The notes below the pieces were generated by a model. That model made no database searches and was not told the origin of the DNA. It saw nothing but the letters and a program-made list of their open reading frames with translations. 64,000 nt of DNA from Myrica gale (taxonomy: Eukaryota > Streptophyta > Magnoliopsida > Fagales > Myricaceae): the NCBI GenBank assembly GCA_963930655.1, contig OZ005606.1, positions 21,430,001-21,494,000 of the forward strand. The letters are read 5' to 3'. This document shows positions 1-14,628 of this stretch, piece by piece. A program made the translations under genes and the position numbers. Within the stretch, counting starts at the first letter, position 1. Each line of letters starts with the position of its first letter.

Positions 1-2729
<2,729 letters not shown>

Positions 2730-2809
2730 TGCGTTCAAGCTTCAGGGAGAGAGAAGAGAGAGATGCTAGGGTTTGTGGACTTCGGGTGTGGGACTATAAA
2801 CTACAGCTA

Positions 2810-3177
2810 CAGTGCTAAATCCGGTTATCCGGTTCGGTCCGGTCTTTTTTTATAATAAATGCGGTCCGGACCGGACCGGACCGCATTTATTAAAAAAATA
2901 AAAAAAAAAATTTTTTTATATTTTTAATACAAATTATAAACATAAAACGTTTAATTTTTATCTAAACTAAAACTTAACATTTTTATATACACTTCCCATT
3001 TGAAATTAACCTTAAAAAAATTTTGAATAAATTTTAAAAAATTAAAAAAAAAATTAAAACCGGTCCGGACCACTTATAAGTGGTCCGGTCCGGTCCTATA
3101 TTATTTAAGGACAGCAATGCGGTCCGGACCGGAATGCGGTCCGAAAAACCGGACCGCATTCCGGTTGTGCAGCCCTA
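2810..3177. mobile_element. Non-autonomous hAT-like element close to ATPB
   Basis: A 368-bp stretch with GC-rich ends and an AT-rich core. The left end reads CAGTGCTAAATCCGG; the right end, reverse-complemented, reads TAGGGCTGCACAACCGG. Both ends continue into repeated CCGGTCCGG blocks that can pair. Ends of the form YAGKGCT followed by CCGG blocks fit plant hAT elements. No convincing 8-bp target duplication is visible (TACAGCTA against CACAAAAC), so the superfamily call is tentative. The left end is only about 80 bp upstream of the ATPB start codon. Confidence 0.5.
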
Positions 3178-3599
3178 CACAAAACCATAAGGACGGCGAG
3201 ACAACAAAACATACCCTAGGGACATTTCCAAGAAAAAGTTAAATCACATAGACAACTTATATTTTAGCATTTTTATAAATTTCTATAAAACACAATCTCC
3301 TACTAAATAAAAAAAAATCTATAAAGTCATTCTAGCTTTTTGTACAAATTTCAATAAAATCCAATCTCTTCAGAACAATCATCAATTTTTCATAAAAGTA
3401 CAATTCTAAAAAAAATCCTAAAAACTTCAAATATAAAAAATTTTGACATGCCATACAAGATCTTAAGATTTAAGGTATGCATATAAATACTTTTTATGAA
3501 CCAAGTCGGGGTTTAAATCTCAATATATTTAACGTTTAGGATATGAAATTAATTCAACATTTGGGATTTATCTTTTGTTAGCACCATATAAAAGCATGA
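3178..3599. other. AT-rich intergenic stretch, no feature
   Basis: No coding exon, RNA gene or clear repeat was recognised between the hAT-like element and the foldback MITE. Confidence 0.5.
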
Positions 3600-3797
3600 A
3601 GGGTTAATTACACTTTGCACCTACATGGTTATGGTCTTAACACTTTGCACCACGTTCTTTTAGTTTTGAGACATTTTCACCCTCGTGGTTTGGATATCGT
3701 GACTGATTTTTTGGGAGCAAAGTGTCTCAAAAATAAAAGAACGGAGTGCAAAGTGTCAGACCACCCAAACCATGTGGGTGAAAAGTGTAATTAATCA
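3600..3797. mobile_element. Foldback MITE
   Basis: About 200 bp forming a long imperfect inverted repeat. The left arm begins GGGTTAATTACACTTTGCAC and the right arm, reverse-complemented, begins TGATTAATTACACTTTTCAC. The arms stay similar for about 90 bp, including CGTTCTTTTA and TTTGAGACA, and meet near 3695. There is no coding capacity. The target duplication could not be fixed, so the superfamily is uncertain. Confidence 0.7.
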
Positions 3798-4181
3798 TTT
3801 TTAATATCATGGGCAAAATGGGTAAGTGAGTCACGTGCAGAACACGTGACTAATTTTTTTGTTCGAAATAACGGATATCACCTAAATTGAGATTACCATT
3901 AACAAGATCACAACTTCTCAATGAACGTCAAATAGGAAGTTCATAGTCAAGAGTAATAATATTTATGTCTTAATTTACAATTGACACCTAAATTGAGATA
4001 TCACCATTAAAATTATTAAGAAAATGGAACACTTTGTGAGACCCCTGACTTAGATACTAGAATCGTCTATCAGTTTAGATTTTCTTGCATGTTGATCTAA
4101 ACATTTAAATTTTACTTCATCACTCCTAAGTGTTGCACTATATTGAATTATTAAAAAATGAAATGTATGGTTTAATTTAAA
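3798..4181. other. Intergenic, no feature
   Basis: AT-rich sequence between the foldback MITE and a MULE-like terminus. Nothing recognised. Confidence 0.45.
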
Positions 4182-4440
4182 GGCCTAATTACCTTACACA
4201 TCCTTGTGGTATTCGACTTTTGCAAAATCATCCCTCAGGTAATGAATTTAACTGTATCATCCTTGTGGTATTCGATTGAAGTAAATCAGTCTCTCCGACC
4301 GATTTTCGGTGGGCACCCGACAGAATCAAGCCTACGTGTCATTTTATTTCCATATCAGCACCAATCATCTACTGTCGTATGTCATCTTATACCACGTTAG
4401 AAAAGGAAAATAATCCAACGTAAATGCCATGTCATCATAG
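4182..4440. repeat. Left terminal repeat of a MuDR-type MULE
   Basis: Begins GGCCTAATTACC and contains the phrases TCCTTGTGGTATTCG (twice) and ATCCCTCAGGTAA, followed by a CACGTG-like, CACC-rich inner part. The same layout (GGCTTAAATGC, CCTGTGGTATTCG, GTCCCTGAGGTAA) forms the long terminal repeat of the MULE at 49292-51873. It probably is the left end of the element whose transposase remnant is at 6872-9430. No matching right terminal repeat was found downstream. Confidence 0.55.
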
Positions 4441-5386
4441 CAAGAAACCTTGGTTTAAATTAAAAAAACCCTCCCTAAAAATTTACCACCCCCCCCCCCC
4501 GCGCGCGATCGATCCCCCTAAATTTTTACCACGGAAAACCCTAACTCTCCACTTTACCCATTCTTCCCCGAACTTTCGTTGACAACCAACTCTCCAATAC
4601 TCTGCTCACCCATGCTCTCCACGTTTTCGTCGATTTTTATCCCTCATTAAACCAGTCATTGACTTGGTACACGATCGGAAGCCAAGAAGAACTATTGCGA
4701 GAGGAACTGTTATTCGCGAAGAAGGTCTATCCGTTTGAGGGATCTCCTTCAGATTCTTCACGTTTCACAAGGTGAGTTGCTTTCAATTTAATAGCAGTGG
4801 GTAGCTCCCTTTTAAAGGCTGTGAACTTGTAAAAGGAAGATTCGAATGAAAATGGTCCCCACTTAGTCATGTGTTATTACTGTTGTGTGAACTTTAGGTT
4901 GTTTATCAGGTGGAATCATTATATTATTAAGACGTGGACCTGAACCACTTTTTGTGAGTGTGCAAGGCTTGTTATTTTACAAGTTCGTTTTGGTTACTGT
5001 GTTAACATGTTAAATGTTTAATTCTCACATATTTTCGGTTGGTTGAGTGGACATAGAAGACAATAGTTGTTACACTCTGTCACATCGTACCTGTGTTAAA
5101 TAGTAATGAAATGGTTTGAAAAATGTTGTACATGTCATTTCAGTCGGTTAAGTGTGCAAAAGACATTAAATAGATTGATGTACTAGATGGGTTAAACAAC
5201 AAGGTGGTTTGAAGGATATTATTCTAAGAAAGGCACAATGACATAGAATTAGAAGAGTTGTGCCCGATGATAATACAGGTAGAGGAGTAGGCACGTGCTT
5301 GGTTAATGGTTGAGCTCAAATTTTTAGAAATTTCTGATAGTCTCAGAAACAGTGAGGAAAAAGAAAATTTTAGTAAGATATGTGTG
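4441..5386. other. 5' interior of the decayed MULE
   Basis: Lies between the left terminal repeat and the LTR insertion. A C-run at 4491-4500 is followed by GCGCGC, and then by leader-like sequence such as ACCCTAACTCTCC. No open exon was recognised. It is probably the untranslated leader and first intron of the transposase gene. Confidence 0.4.
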
Positions 5387-6538
5387 TTGGCTTTTAGTCA
5401 CAATCAATGTTTTGTTGATAACAATAGAAATAATTGAGATGTGAAGCAAAACTGATTCAAAATAAGCAATAAGCGATAAAACAACATCACCTTCAAAGAA
5501 AATGCTTTTAAAGTGAAGACTCAAGATGCTAGGGTAATCTTTGTAACTCTAAGACTTCATCTTTAACAAAGATTTGAACCACACACTTGCATATTTCTTC
5601 AAAACTTGCATAAATGTTTTACCACTTGTTTTGAAGATTTAAAATATTTTAATGGCTTCAAAATATCTCAAATATACTCTCAAACCTTTTATATACTTAT
5701 GAGAAGTTAGCCTTTAAAATTGAGTACTTTAACTTGGTCAAAATCGAGTTTTTAAATCAACCGGATCATGTTTAAGTTGAGGAGGTCAATCGGCTGGTCA
5801 TGCGATCGAGTACCGGTTGACCGCTTGATATAGCGATCGACCGGTTAATTTTGAAAAGGCTGAAAAGAGTTGTTCTGACATCTAACATTATGACCGTTGG
5901 GTAACGTAAACCTGCAGCGGTCGACCAGCTCGTCGTGAATTTTTGACAGATCGACTTCCAACGGCTATTAACGACTATTTTTCTTATGAGGCCTATATAA
6001 AGCCATTCTGACGCCTTTTAAACACAACTGAATCGTCCAAAATCATTTTGCAAAGGCAAAGAGTGATAAAAAAAACCTTTCAATCCTTGTTCAAACATCA
6101 TTCACACATAATTATCATTTTCACATCCTTGTTATTGTGTGAAGCCTAAGAGCTAGATATTTCTCATTGTAAAATCTACTCCATCAAGGGAGTTTTAGTG
6201 GGCATTTTCGTTCATACCTATACACTACTAAGAGATTTATTCTCTTGTTTCCTTTTGGTGAGAGTTGTTCATCAAAAGAAGGAATTTGGATAGGTTTGTT
6301 CTCAAACTTGTTCTTAAAATTTCAAAAGGTGTTTCTCAAGCTCAAGTGTAAGGAAACATTTTCCTTGGTTGAAGGGAGCATAGTGAAGAAAACTCAAGGC
6401 TCGGTGAAAGAGCTTGAGGGGTGAATGTAGGCGGATTTGCCGAACCACCTAAAAATCTTGTGTTTGCTTCTCTTGCCTTATCTCTTTATATTGTGCTACT
6501 AGTTTCTTGTTTTAAGTTTTATCTCCATATTTGAGTTG

Positions 6539-6569
<31 letters not shown>

Positions 6570-6702
6570 CTTGTGTTTAATCTTTTATTGCAATCATATC
6601 TCATTTGTGAGACTTGTAGCTAGCAAACACATTCTTTAGGGTGAATTTTGAAAAAGTATTGAAATCCAATTTATCCCCCTCTTGGGTTGCCTTAATCTTA
6701 GG
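5387..6702 (+). mobile_element. Dispersed 1.3-kb repeat, probable solo LTR (copy A)
   Basis: Begins TTGGCTTTTAGTCACAATC and ends CTTGGGTTGCCTTAATCTTAGG. Copy B at 24474-25741 matches it along nearly its whole length. It has LTR-like anatomy: a TATA-like CCTATATAAAGCC near 5995, no internal coding, and a CCCCCTCTTGGG tail typical of plant LTR 3' ends. There is no primer-binding site or internal retrotransposon domain next to it, so a solo LTR is most likely. No target duplication is visible for this copy. An (AT)n run lies at 6540-6569. It sits inside the decayed MULE. Confidence 0.6.
6540..6569. repeat. (AT)n microsatellite
   Basis: About 15 uninterrupted AT units inside LTR copy A. Copy B has no comparable run at the equivalent place, so it expanded after the two copies separated. 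Confidence 0.9.
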
Positions 6703-6871
6703 AAGCAATATGATACCTTCAATTATTTCCCAGGAGGAGAGTTCTTTATGTACTTTGATTCTGCCTTCAATTATTCAAGTCTCTTTCTTGATTAATTAGA
6801 TCTCAATGAATGATTTCCTTGATTGAGATTAAGTCTTTTAAATTGTTTTTGTTATCTTTCTTGCAAGCAAT

Positions 6872-9430
6872 ATGGTACACATTTACATACATGTTGGTGG
6901 GTATATAAGTGAACGACAAAAACGGTACACTAGGGGAGAAGTGAAATATGTTTACAATGAGGATCTGGAGTGTATTTCTGTGGTGGTATTGGTGCAGCTT
7001 GTTCAAGAGATGTTTGGGCATACAGATGTCACTCGGTTTGGAAGTACACTCGAACGCATCGAGTTTGAGGATGGACTTGATTACTTGCAAACTGATGATG
7101 ACTGCATTAGACTCATCAACAAAATTAAGTCGCATAAGAAAGAAACTTGGTTCCAAACACTGCATCTGTTTTGCGAGCATTCCAGCAAGGGGTCTACCAT
7201 GTTGCAAGCTGATGGGGTAGATCACGTTGACCCGAATGAAGAGTGTCATGTGAAGTTGAATGAAGAGCCTTATGTTGAGAATGACGCTTATGTGGATCAC
7301 GATGTTGGATTGGTTGATAACCAAATTTTTGGTGATTCATTGGATGATGTTGATGAATATGAAGATGAAGATGAAGAGTGCAAATGGAGAAGATGATGGT
7401 GTGGGTGAGGAGCAGCAGTAGTTATTTGATGACTGTGACACGGATTTGGATGAGCTTGAGTTGTATCCTAACTCTTTAGTAAATGATGAGGAGGCAAATG
7501 CTAGGGAAAAAATAATGGAATGGTTTGGTACATGTCATTCCTTAAGTATGGCAGAGGTTGAAGAAGATGTGGCTACCGATGATGGATCAAGTGACGTGGT
7601 TGATAGTGGTAGTGGGGGTGGTAGTAGTGATTCCGAGACTTTGAGGCATAAGGTGGGGTGTAAGGAGTTCCCGGAAGGAGACATTGACTCGGGAAAACAA
7701 TTAAGGATTGTGAAGGGAATGAAGTTTAGAGATCTAGCACTGTTCAAGATGGCATTGAAGTAATTCTCTATCCAGAATGGCTTTCAATTCTATTGTACGA
7801 AAAATGACAAACTCCGTGTGACAGCAAAGTGTAAAGCTGCTCCTCCTTGCAGATGGAGGATACACGTCTCTAAAACTAATGACAAAAGTGCATTTCAAGT
7901 GAAGACTATTCGGTCTAAGCCTCGCTACGACGCTCACTACAAGAACAAGTACGTGAATCCAAGGTGGATAGCACGACATTACCTTGAAATGATCCGAGAC
8001 ACACCAAAAATGACCCCGATGGCACTTGTAGAGAATGTTCGAAGAGATTGGATGATCGGGATCGAGAAGTTGACAACATATCGTGCACTTCGATTAGCAT
8101 TAGACATGATCAATGGTAAGCATGCTGATCAATTCAAATATGCTGGAGATTACGTGTTGATGAAGTGGAATTCAGGGTCACGTGTCATGCTTCACCAAGA
8201 TGGAGGACTTTTCCATCGCATGTACGTGCACTTAGAAGCATTTAAGGTGGGCAAGTAGCTAGTTGTAGACCGATTATTTCGGTTGACGCATGTCATATGA
8301 AAGGTCCTTTTGGAGAACAACTTTTTTGTGCGGTTGGGAAAGATCCGAATGATGATATCTTCTCTATCGCATATGCTGTATGCAAAGCATCATGAATTTG
8401 GTTCCTAGAAATTCTATTGGAGGATAATGGATACGAGGACACGCAACAATGACTTTTCGCATCAAACCTTCAAAAGGTAATGGAACACTTTGCAAGTGGT
8501 TTTAATATGTTTTACATTAGGTTTAATAGTTGTTTATTAATTCATGATGCTTTTTATTTTTGCATGTAAGGCATACTAGATGCCTTTGAGCATCTGTTGC
8601 CTCTTCATGAGTATAGGTACTACCTCAAACACTTGCGTGCTAATGTCATATGGGTGGAAGGTGCAGGCCATCAAGAAGGTATTGTTTGCGTGTGCAAAAA
8701 GTTGTACAGAGGAGGAGTTCATATACAACATGGAATAAATGAGGAAGTTATGCCTAGTGCTCATCTCTATTTGGACATACTGGAGCCATGTTGCTGGTCA
8801 AGGCATGCTTTTCGAACCCACTGCAAGAGTGATATGCTCACGAACAACGTTGTCGAGACGTTCAACTCTTGGGTTACAGAGGCGAGGGACAAGCCCATTC
8901 TGAGTATGCTTGAGATAATCCGGAGGCAACTCATGAACCGATTCAAAACCAAGCGAGAAGCGGCTGAAACTGCAAAATTTGACATCTGCCCGAGGATTGA
9001 AGAAGTTAGAACTGAACAAAAAAATTGGAAGCCACTACATATGTCGTTGGGGGAATGATGTCGAATTCGAGAGGGACCACCATACGGAGGGGGGGAGGGT
9101 GGTGAACATCTATGATAGAAGATGTTCTTATGGAAGATGGCAATTAAGTGGAATTCTCAGAAGATCAACTTCGCTCACCAAGTCCCAGAAGATTTTGTGG
9201 ATGATTGTTATCGTATTGCAGCCTACTGTCGTGCTTATTCGCCTTCTATCATGGCCATGCCCAGGCCGAAGTCTTGGCCTAAGTCTGTTGTAGATTCCAT
9301 ATTGCCACCTATAGTGAGAAGAATGCTGGGAAGGCCAAGAAAGGCTAGAAGAAGAACTGAGGATGAGGCCCCTCCACCTCCACACGTGGTTTCCAAGCGA
9401 GGTTATATTACAAAATTTGGAACATACTGA
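6872..9430 (+). pseudogene. MuDR-type MULE transposase, degenerate
   Basis: The N-terminus MVHIYIHVGG begins a PB1-like domain typical of plant MuDR-type transposases. An acidic Asp/Glu stretch (about 7230-7400) follows, then the DNA-binding domain (CKAAPPCRWRIH near 7830). The catalytic core follows, with SVDACHMKGPFGEQLF near 8280, GILDAFEHL and KSDMLTNNVVETFNSW near 8830-8860. Last come a SWIM-like finger (RRCSYGRWQLSGI near 9115) and a Pro/Arg-rich tail. Damage: a frame change between 7396 and 7446, stop TAA at 7761, stop TAG at 8256 with a frame change near 8260, stops near 8394 and 8450, and a frame change near 9055. The second catalytic Asp has become Asn (ASNLQKG) and one SWIM Cys has become Tyr. 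A probable intron spans about 8478-8572. It is clearly inactive. Confidence 0.9.
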
Positions 9431-9731
9431 GCTACTGGCAATGGGTGAATTGGGCCTATGGAGGATTTTTTTTTCTAAATGCTCGTGCAAATTAACCATT
9501 TTCTAGTATGAAAAATTCAATTTTCTTGGGAATAGATCTCTTTACGCGTGATTTCTTCTCTCCATTGGGAATTCGCGTGACGAACGTGGGCAAGCTTGCT
9601 CGAGCGACGGAGACGATATGTAGAGAAGTTCTTTAGCGGGGAAGTTTAAATTAAAAGATGAGAGATAAACTAGGCACCCACACACGAGAGATCCATAAAT
9701 GAAAGATGAGAGCAAGGCTCTCTCCTCAGAG
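9431..9731. other. Remnant between two MULEs
   Basis: No exon and no match to the left terminal repeat at 4182. If the older MULE once ended here, its right terminal repeat has been lost. Confidence 0.4.
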
Positions 9732-9840
9732 GTTTTTTCTGGGATCGGTTAGTGTACTGAGCCATAAGCTGCTGAGGGCTGCTGATGAACGGCTGGGATA
9801 AAAAAATTAAGATCCAATGGCTGCAATTAAAACATAGCAG

Positions 9841-11001
9841 TTAATGAATTTTACCCATGGTGTGACCCGATTGACTTCTTCCGACCCGTGAACTAACCCA
9901 GCAAAACCCCCCGAATTTCTTCTTCTTCGCATTGTTCGCACAAACCCAGGTTCCGGGACTTTCTTCGCACAGCCGCCATTCGCCCCACAGCAGCCCAGCC
10001 TCCCGTCGCCGGTCCAGCCGCCCTGCCTCCCTGTAAAAATTTTCTCTTCTTCTTCGCATTCTTCAAATATGTATGATCAGTCTTTAAGATATCTAGTTAT
10101 TTGAGTAGGAGACTACAAATTTGCTTTCTTTTTTATTGATGTTCCCTTTAATTTGTGCTCTGATTGATGGTGTCACTCTCCCTCTATAAACACTCTCGCA
10201 TATTCACCACATGGGAGTGTTCTAGCCCCCATATTGTAATTTCCCTCTGAGGAGAGAAATACTAGAAAACACATATTCACCACATGGGTTCCTGGCTTTA
10301 TAGTGTTTCTCCTTTGCTTCTGTTGCTCTACCGCATACATTGGTGTTTTTTCTTGTATGACTGTGAGTAGTGCCGTTTGAGGAAGGTTTCCCTCTCATAC
10401 TTCTTATTTCAATTATGGAGATACCATAGCAATTCTAGTAACTATGAACGGTTATAGAGTTTCTTCGGGGTGGTTTCATGTCTTGATAACTACATTGCCA
10501 CAATTGTGTATCTACTACAAACTAAGCCATCGGACACTTGGCTTGGAAACACTTGGAAACACTAGAAAACACATAAAGGCACCGGGATTGACTATGGTTT
10601 CCCATAGCTAAAACCTGAGATTTTGCAACATAGTTAAGTATGCAAACCATCCAAAAGGTTGGAGTTTTGGAATTTCTTACAGAGTTTGTCTTAGTCCTGA
10701 TGATATGAAAATTCAACACGTGCATCTGGGATAACAATAATATTTCGTGCCAAAACATTAACTCTGAATGAAGTATCTAAAATGGATTGACATGCACAAC
10801 CCTTCACCCACCTACTCATCTTATTTTTAATTTTCAAACCATTACCTTTGTGCATAAGTTGTTACATTGTACAAGTTATTCCATTTATTGACCTTATGGC
10901 CAACTGCTGGAGCTGGCAATCATCCAGATGAAAATGTATTTTGCATACTTTTTTTTTCTCAGTAGATAGAAGTGATGCTTATATTTACAAATTTCATACA
11001 G
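9841..11001 (+). other. Leader-like and intron-like interior of the 6.1-kb MULE
   Basis: The first 200 bp are C/T-rich and GC-rich (for example CAGCCGCCATTCGCCC), resembling a plant 5' untranslated leader. The remaining 900 bp are AT-rich with no recognised coding sequence. The stretch ends in an acceptor-like TTTCATACAG before the exon-like fragment at 11002. It may be the 5' part of a captured host gene; this is inference. Confidence 0.35.
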
Positions 11002-11493
11002 GATATTGACATCATTGCAACATACAGCGACCCTTCTGGTGCTGTTCGAATTGGTAGGGTAAAAATGAGGGACCTATCTGCTTCCTGGGTCTGGGAAAAC
11101 CCGCTGGATGCTAACCATGCAAAGTCTAGGAGTTCCCAGGTACTGCCATCTGATTTTGACATTGATTCATTCGTAGAAATCAATAATGAATGTGAAGTAA
11201 TCGACCACCTATCTGAAACAGTGTGGACAAGTATGAAAACAATAAAACTAACCTGAATGTTAAGTTGTTGTTGTCATAAATGGAATTATCATCTAGTCAC
11301 AGACACTGACAGGGCATTTCCTCCATCCAATCCTAACTTTCAGACACTGGAAGATTCATTTCAATCTGGGTTAGGTTTTGGAGAGCATGTCGAGTATTCA
11401 ACTGATGGTGATCATGAAGGTGGAAGCCCACATCCTCATATGTCATCAGTGAACCCAGTGAAGCTAAAGCGGCGGGTGAACTATCAAACCTGA
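11002..11493 (+). pseudogene. Captured host-gene fragment inside MULE, unidentified
   Basis: Two exon-like blocks. The first runs from an acceptor (CATACAG) at 11002, starting DIDIIATYSDPSGAVRIGRV. It stays open past a possible donor at 11140 to a TGA at 11254-11256. The second runs from an acceptor (CTTTCAG) at 11344, starting TLEDSFQSG, to a TGA at 11491-11493. The composition is protein-like and unlike the transposase. I do not recognise the family. No start codon or complete frame is visible. The following 300 bp look like a 3' untranslated region. Its strand is opposite to the transposase, so it is not part of that gene. It is most simply read as a host segment carried by the MULE. Confidence 0.5.
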
Positions 11494-12001
11494 TGAAAGA
11501 AGCCAACGTTGAAGGACAGTTGCTGTGAGTTAGAAGGCTTTGCTGAAACTACAAGAGTTCATGGGTGGCTTTGCTGAAGCTACTACAAGTGATTTCCTGA
11601 GTTGATGTTGTGAACTTATTGTGAAATTGTATTGGGTAAACTGCTTGTAATGATCTGCCAATTTTGTTGGGCAAGCTGTAAATGGTAGGATTTAAGGGTA
11701 TGTTACAATCGAAGTTGTTGGAATGTGCATTTTTATGAATGTCTTGGGTCCTGAAATTACTTCAAAATATCTACAACTCCATTTCTTGTGGATCAAAGTT
11801 ACATACACGAACGCAAAGCTGTAACGCAAAATTCAAAATTCTGTAACTCTAATTTTACAGCAAGTAGAGAAGGCATCTCCATATTTCTGCAACTTCAAAA
11901 TTTCAGCTACTTGACAGCAACTCCCCCATATGACAACAGCTCCAAAATACATAGACCATAAATATTTACAACCCAAAATAATGAAAGACATTCGAGGAGT
12001 T

Positions 12002-14628
12002 CTACAACTCGTCAAGGCTCCTAAATCGTCCACTTAGCAATTCATCCTCCCCGTCATCATCATCATCGTTGTCTTGTTCCTCATTAGATGCCTATGAAGG
12101 AGGAATACAAAATACAAATGTTACGATTTTTCCTGCATTTAAATTATAACTCTAAGCATTAAATTAGATAACATACCTCCAATTCATCAAGTAATTGTAA
12201 ATGACGAGACACTGGTTGTGACGAAGCACGACTAACCCCACGACCACGAGCAAGACTACGACCACGACCACGTGAACTCCTTTGCTCAAGTCCAGTCTTC
12301 AATCGCTTATTCCCTTTATGTTTTGGCTCCCGCGTTTTGAAACCTTTTGCAATGATTCCCGCAACAACGTTCACTCCAGAACCCGTGCTAACAGGGGCAG
12401 CAGGATCTTCATCATCATCATCCGACGACAACTGAGCAAGAAGTTGTTCTAGTGTAGCGTGGTGACTCTCAAGGATTGGCCAAGCTTTTTTTCTATCCCC
12501 ATAACGTTGAATTGTTGAAGCGTACTGGTTTATATATCTCCTGCGCTTCACCACCTTTACCAACATCGGATCAGTTGTACCATGTGACCTGAAACTAGGT
12601 GCAACTGAATTTCTAATATCTTTCCGCCACTTGGGCAGAATATACCCATCAGGAATACTATCCACACCCTTCTGCCTCAACATCCATATAATATGACTGC
12701 AGATGACTCCCAAAAAATTGAATTGTTTGCAACTACAATAGTGAAACCCATTCTCCGTCTTGATCACATAGCGTTTCGCTATTGAACAATCATGACTAGC
12801 ATCTCGACTACATACATGTACCTCAACCTCTTCAATCTCAATACTTTCCCTCTGTGAGTTAAGTTTAACATAGCCGACTTTTCGTGCTTGCTCCAAAAAA
12901 ATAGTCAACATAGTGGGAGTATAGATTTCTACCGCATGATCACATAAAAAATCTCCAAAAGGATCAGTGTGTATTGTATCAAGCATTTGAAAATATGCCC
13001 GCGATTCTCTGTATCGTAACTCATTGACTGCTCGTTGAAAAGCTTGAAGGAACCGATCCATATTCATATCTGTCTTCAAGTACCTACGCAAATGTGCATT
13101 GAAACTTTCACTTAACAGCGCCGTCCTCTTCCCAGCACAGAAAACATTGTGTACGTACTTTGGCGCCCACTTCTCACGTTTTTCATATATTTTCTGCAAC
13201 CATTCAACGTCTTGCAGTTCATGCTCCTGTATCATTTTATCCCAAAATTGTTCAAAATCATCTTCCTTGTGATCGAACAGAAGCATCAACCAGTCTTTTT
13301 TGAAGCCCTTGTTGCCAAAAAGTGATCTCAAATCCTTCAAAGCATTTTGAGATATATGCCATGCACATAAAAAATGGTGTGTGTCTGGTAGGGCAGATGG
13401 GATTGCAGCTAGCGTACCTACATCTTGATCAGTGAACAGAGATTCGGGAGCCTTCTCATTCATACACTCAACGAATGTTTGAAATAACCAACTAAATGTT
13501 TGCGCCGTCTCATCAAATAATAAACATGCCCCGAACACCACTGATTGTCTGTGATGATTCACCCCTAGGAATGCTCCTAATGGCCTGTTAATGTGAAACA
13601 TAGTAGAAAAATATGAATAAAATAGAGGAACCAAATAATGTAACATAAGTCACAACCAAATAACGTAAAACCCTTAAATTAAATTTCCACATTACTTATG
13701 CTCATTGTTCGTCCTATATGTGGTATCAAATGAGAAGAAGTCCCCAAAGATGTCATAGTCGTTTTGCATGGAATGATCTGACCAGAAAATGTTCGTAATG
13801 TGCTCCTCTTCATCCATCATGACCCGAAAGAAGAATTATGAATCTTTCTTCAGCTGATAACCAAACCAATTAACAAGAACACCGGCTACACCAACCTCCA
13901 TTGTCTTAGTTCTTATACCGTTTAGGTAATTTTTATAATCCTGATGAGTGAAGCCCACATGTTGTCTACCCCCAGCTTGCGCCACCATCAAGTCGTGGGC
14001 TAGTTTAGAGCGAATACCTGCTTTATCTGAAGCTATAGCCTCAACACATTGCAACCCGCTCATATGTCTTTGAGAACGCAACATGTGAACTTTCGAAGGT
14101 GTCGCTGTCTCATGATTATGTTGCGAATACCATTCGAAGATACAGTACTTTCCACTAGACTGTCGTTGAACAGTACAACTAGCGAGACACCCACATCTTG
14201 TATTTCGTCGCACTCGCTTTACCGGCACCCCCAAATCCTTGCCTTTTTTCTTCCCTTCTTTGCTACAAATAAAAACTTTGCTTGTCTAATACCCATACCG
14301 ATTGCTGAAGCCGGTATTGTATTTCGTCGCACTCGCTTTATGCTTGAAACCTGTATGTATACGAATGCTGAAGCCTTTAATTGTTGCATACCGATTGTAC
14401 CAATCGTACGCATGCTCAACGTCCTTCCATTCTAGACTCCAAACATCTACTATCTTCTCGTTATCTGCTTGTACCATGTCACCTGCACGTAGTAACGAAA
14501 TAAAATGATTACACAAGTCCTGACACCATTTAAACGGCTCATATAAAGGACAACTCACCTTCCTGTTTAGAAATACTACTAGACCCTCGTCTATTTATAT
14601 TAGGATTGATCCCTTCCATTTCAGCCAT
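12002..14628 (-). pseudogene. FAR1/FRS-like MULE transposase with two in-frame stops
   Basis: Four exons: 14628-14559, 14482-13696, 13584-12177 and 12091-12002, together 785 codons, the usual FAR1-family length. The FAR1 DNA-binding domain runs from about VEHAYDWYNRYATIKGFSIR to FEWYSQHNHE. The MULE catalytic domain has Asp in FDTTYRT, Asp in LFTDQD and Glu in LLSESFNAH. A SWIM finger reads CSCKQFNFLGVICSH. The C-terminus is basic, then acidic. Reading frame is lost only at TAG 14286-14288 and TAA 13836-13838. Near the first stop, a short duplication repeats AAAGCGAGTGCGACGAAATA from about 14200 within the FAR1 domain. Domesticated FAR1/FRS genes have the same layout, but the surrounding MULE ends identify this one as a transposase. 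Confidence 0.88.

Noticed and set aside
10522..10758. Minus-strand frame in the MULE interior
   Set aside because: No splice support or protein similarity; lies in AT-rich, intron-like sequence.
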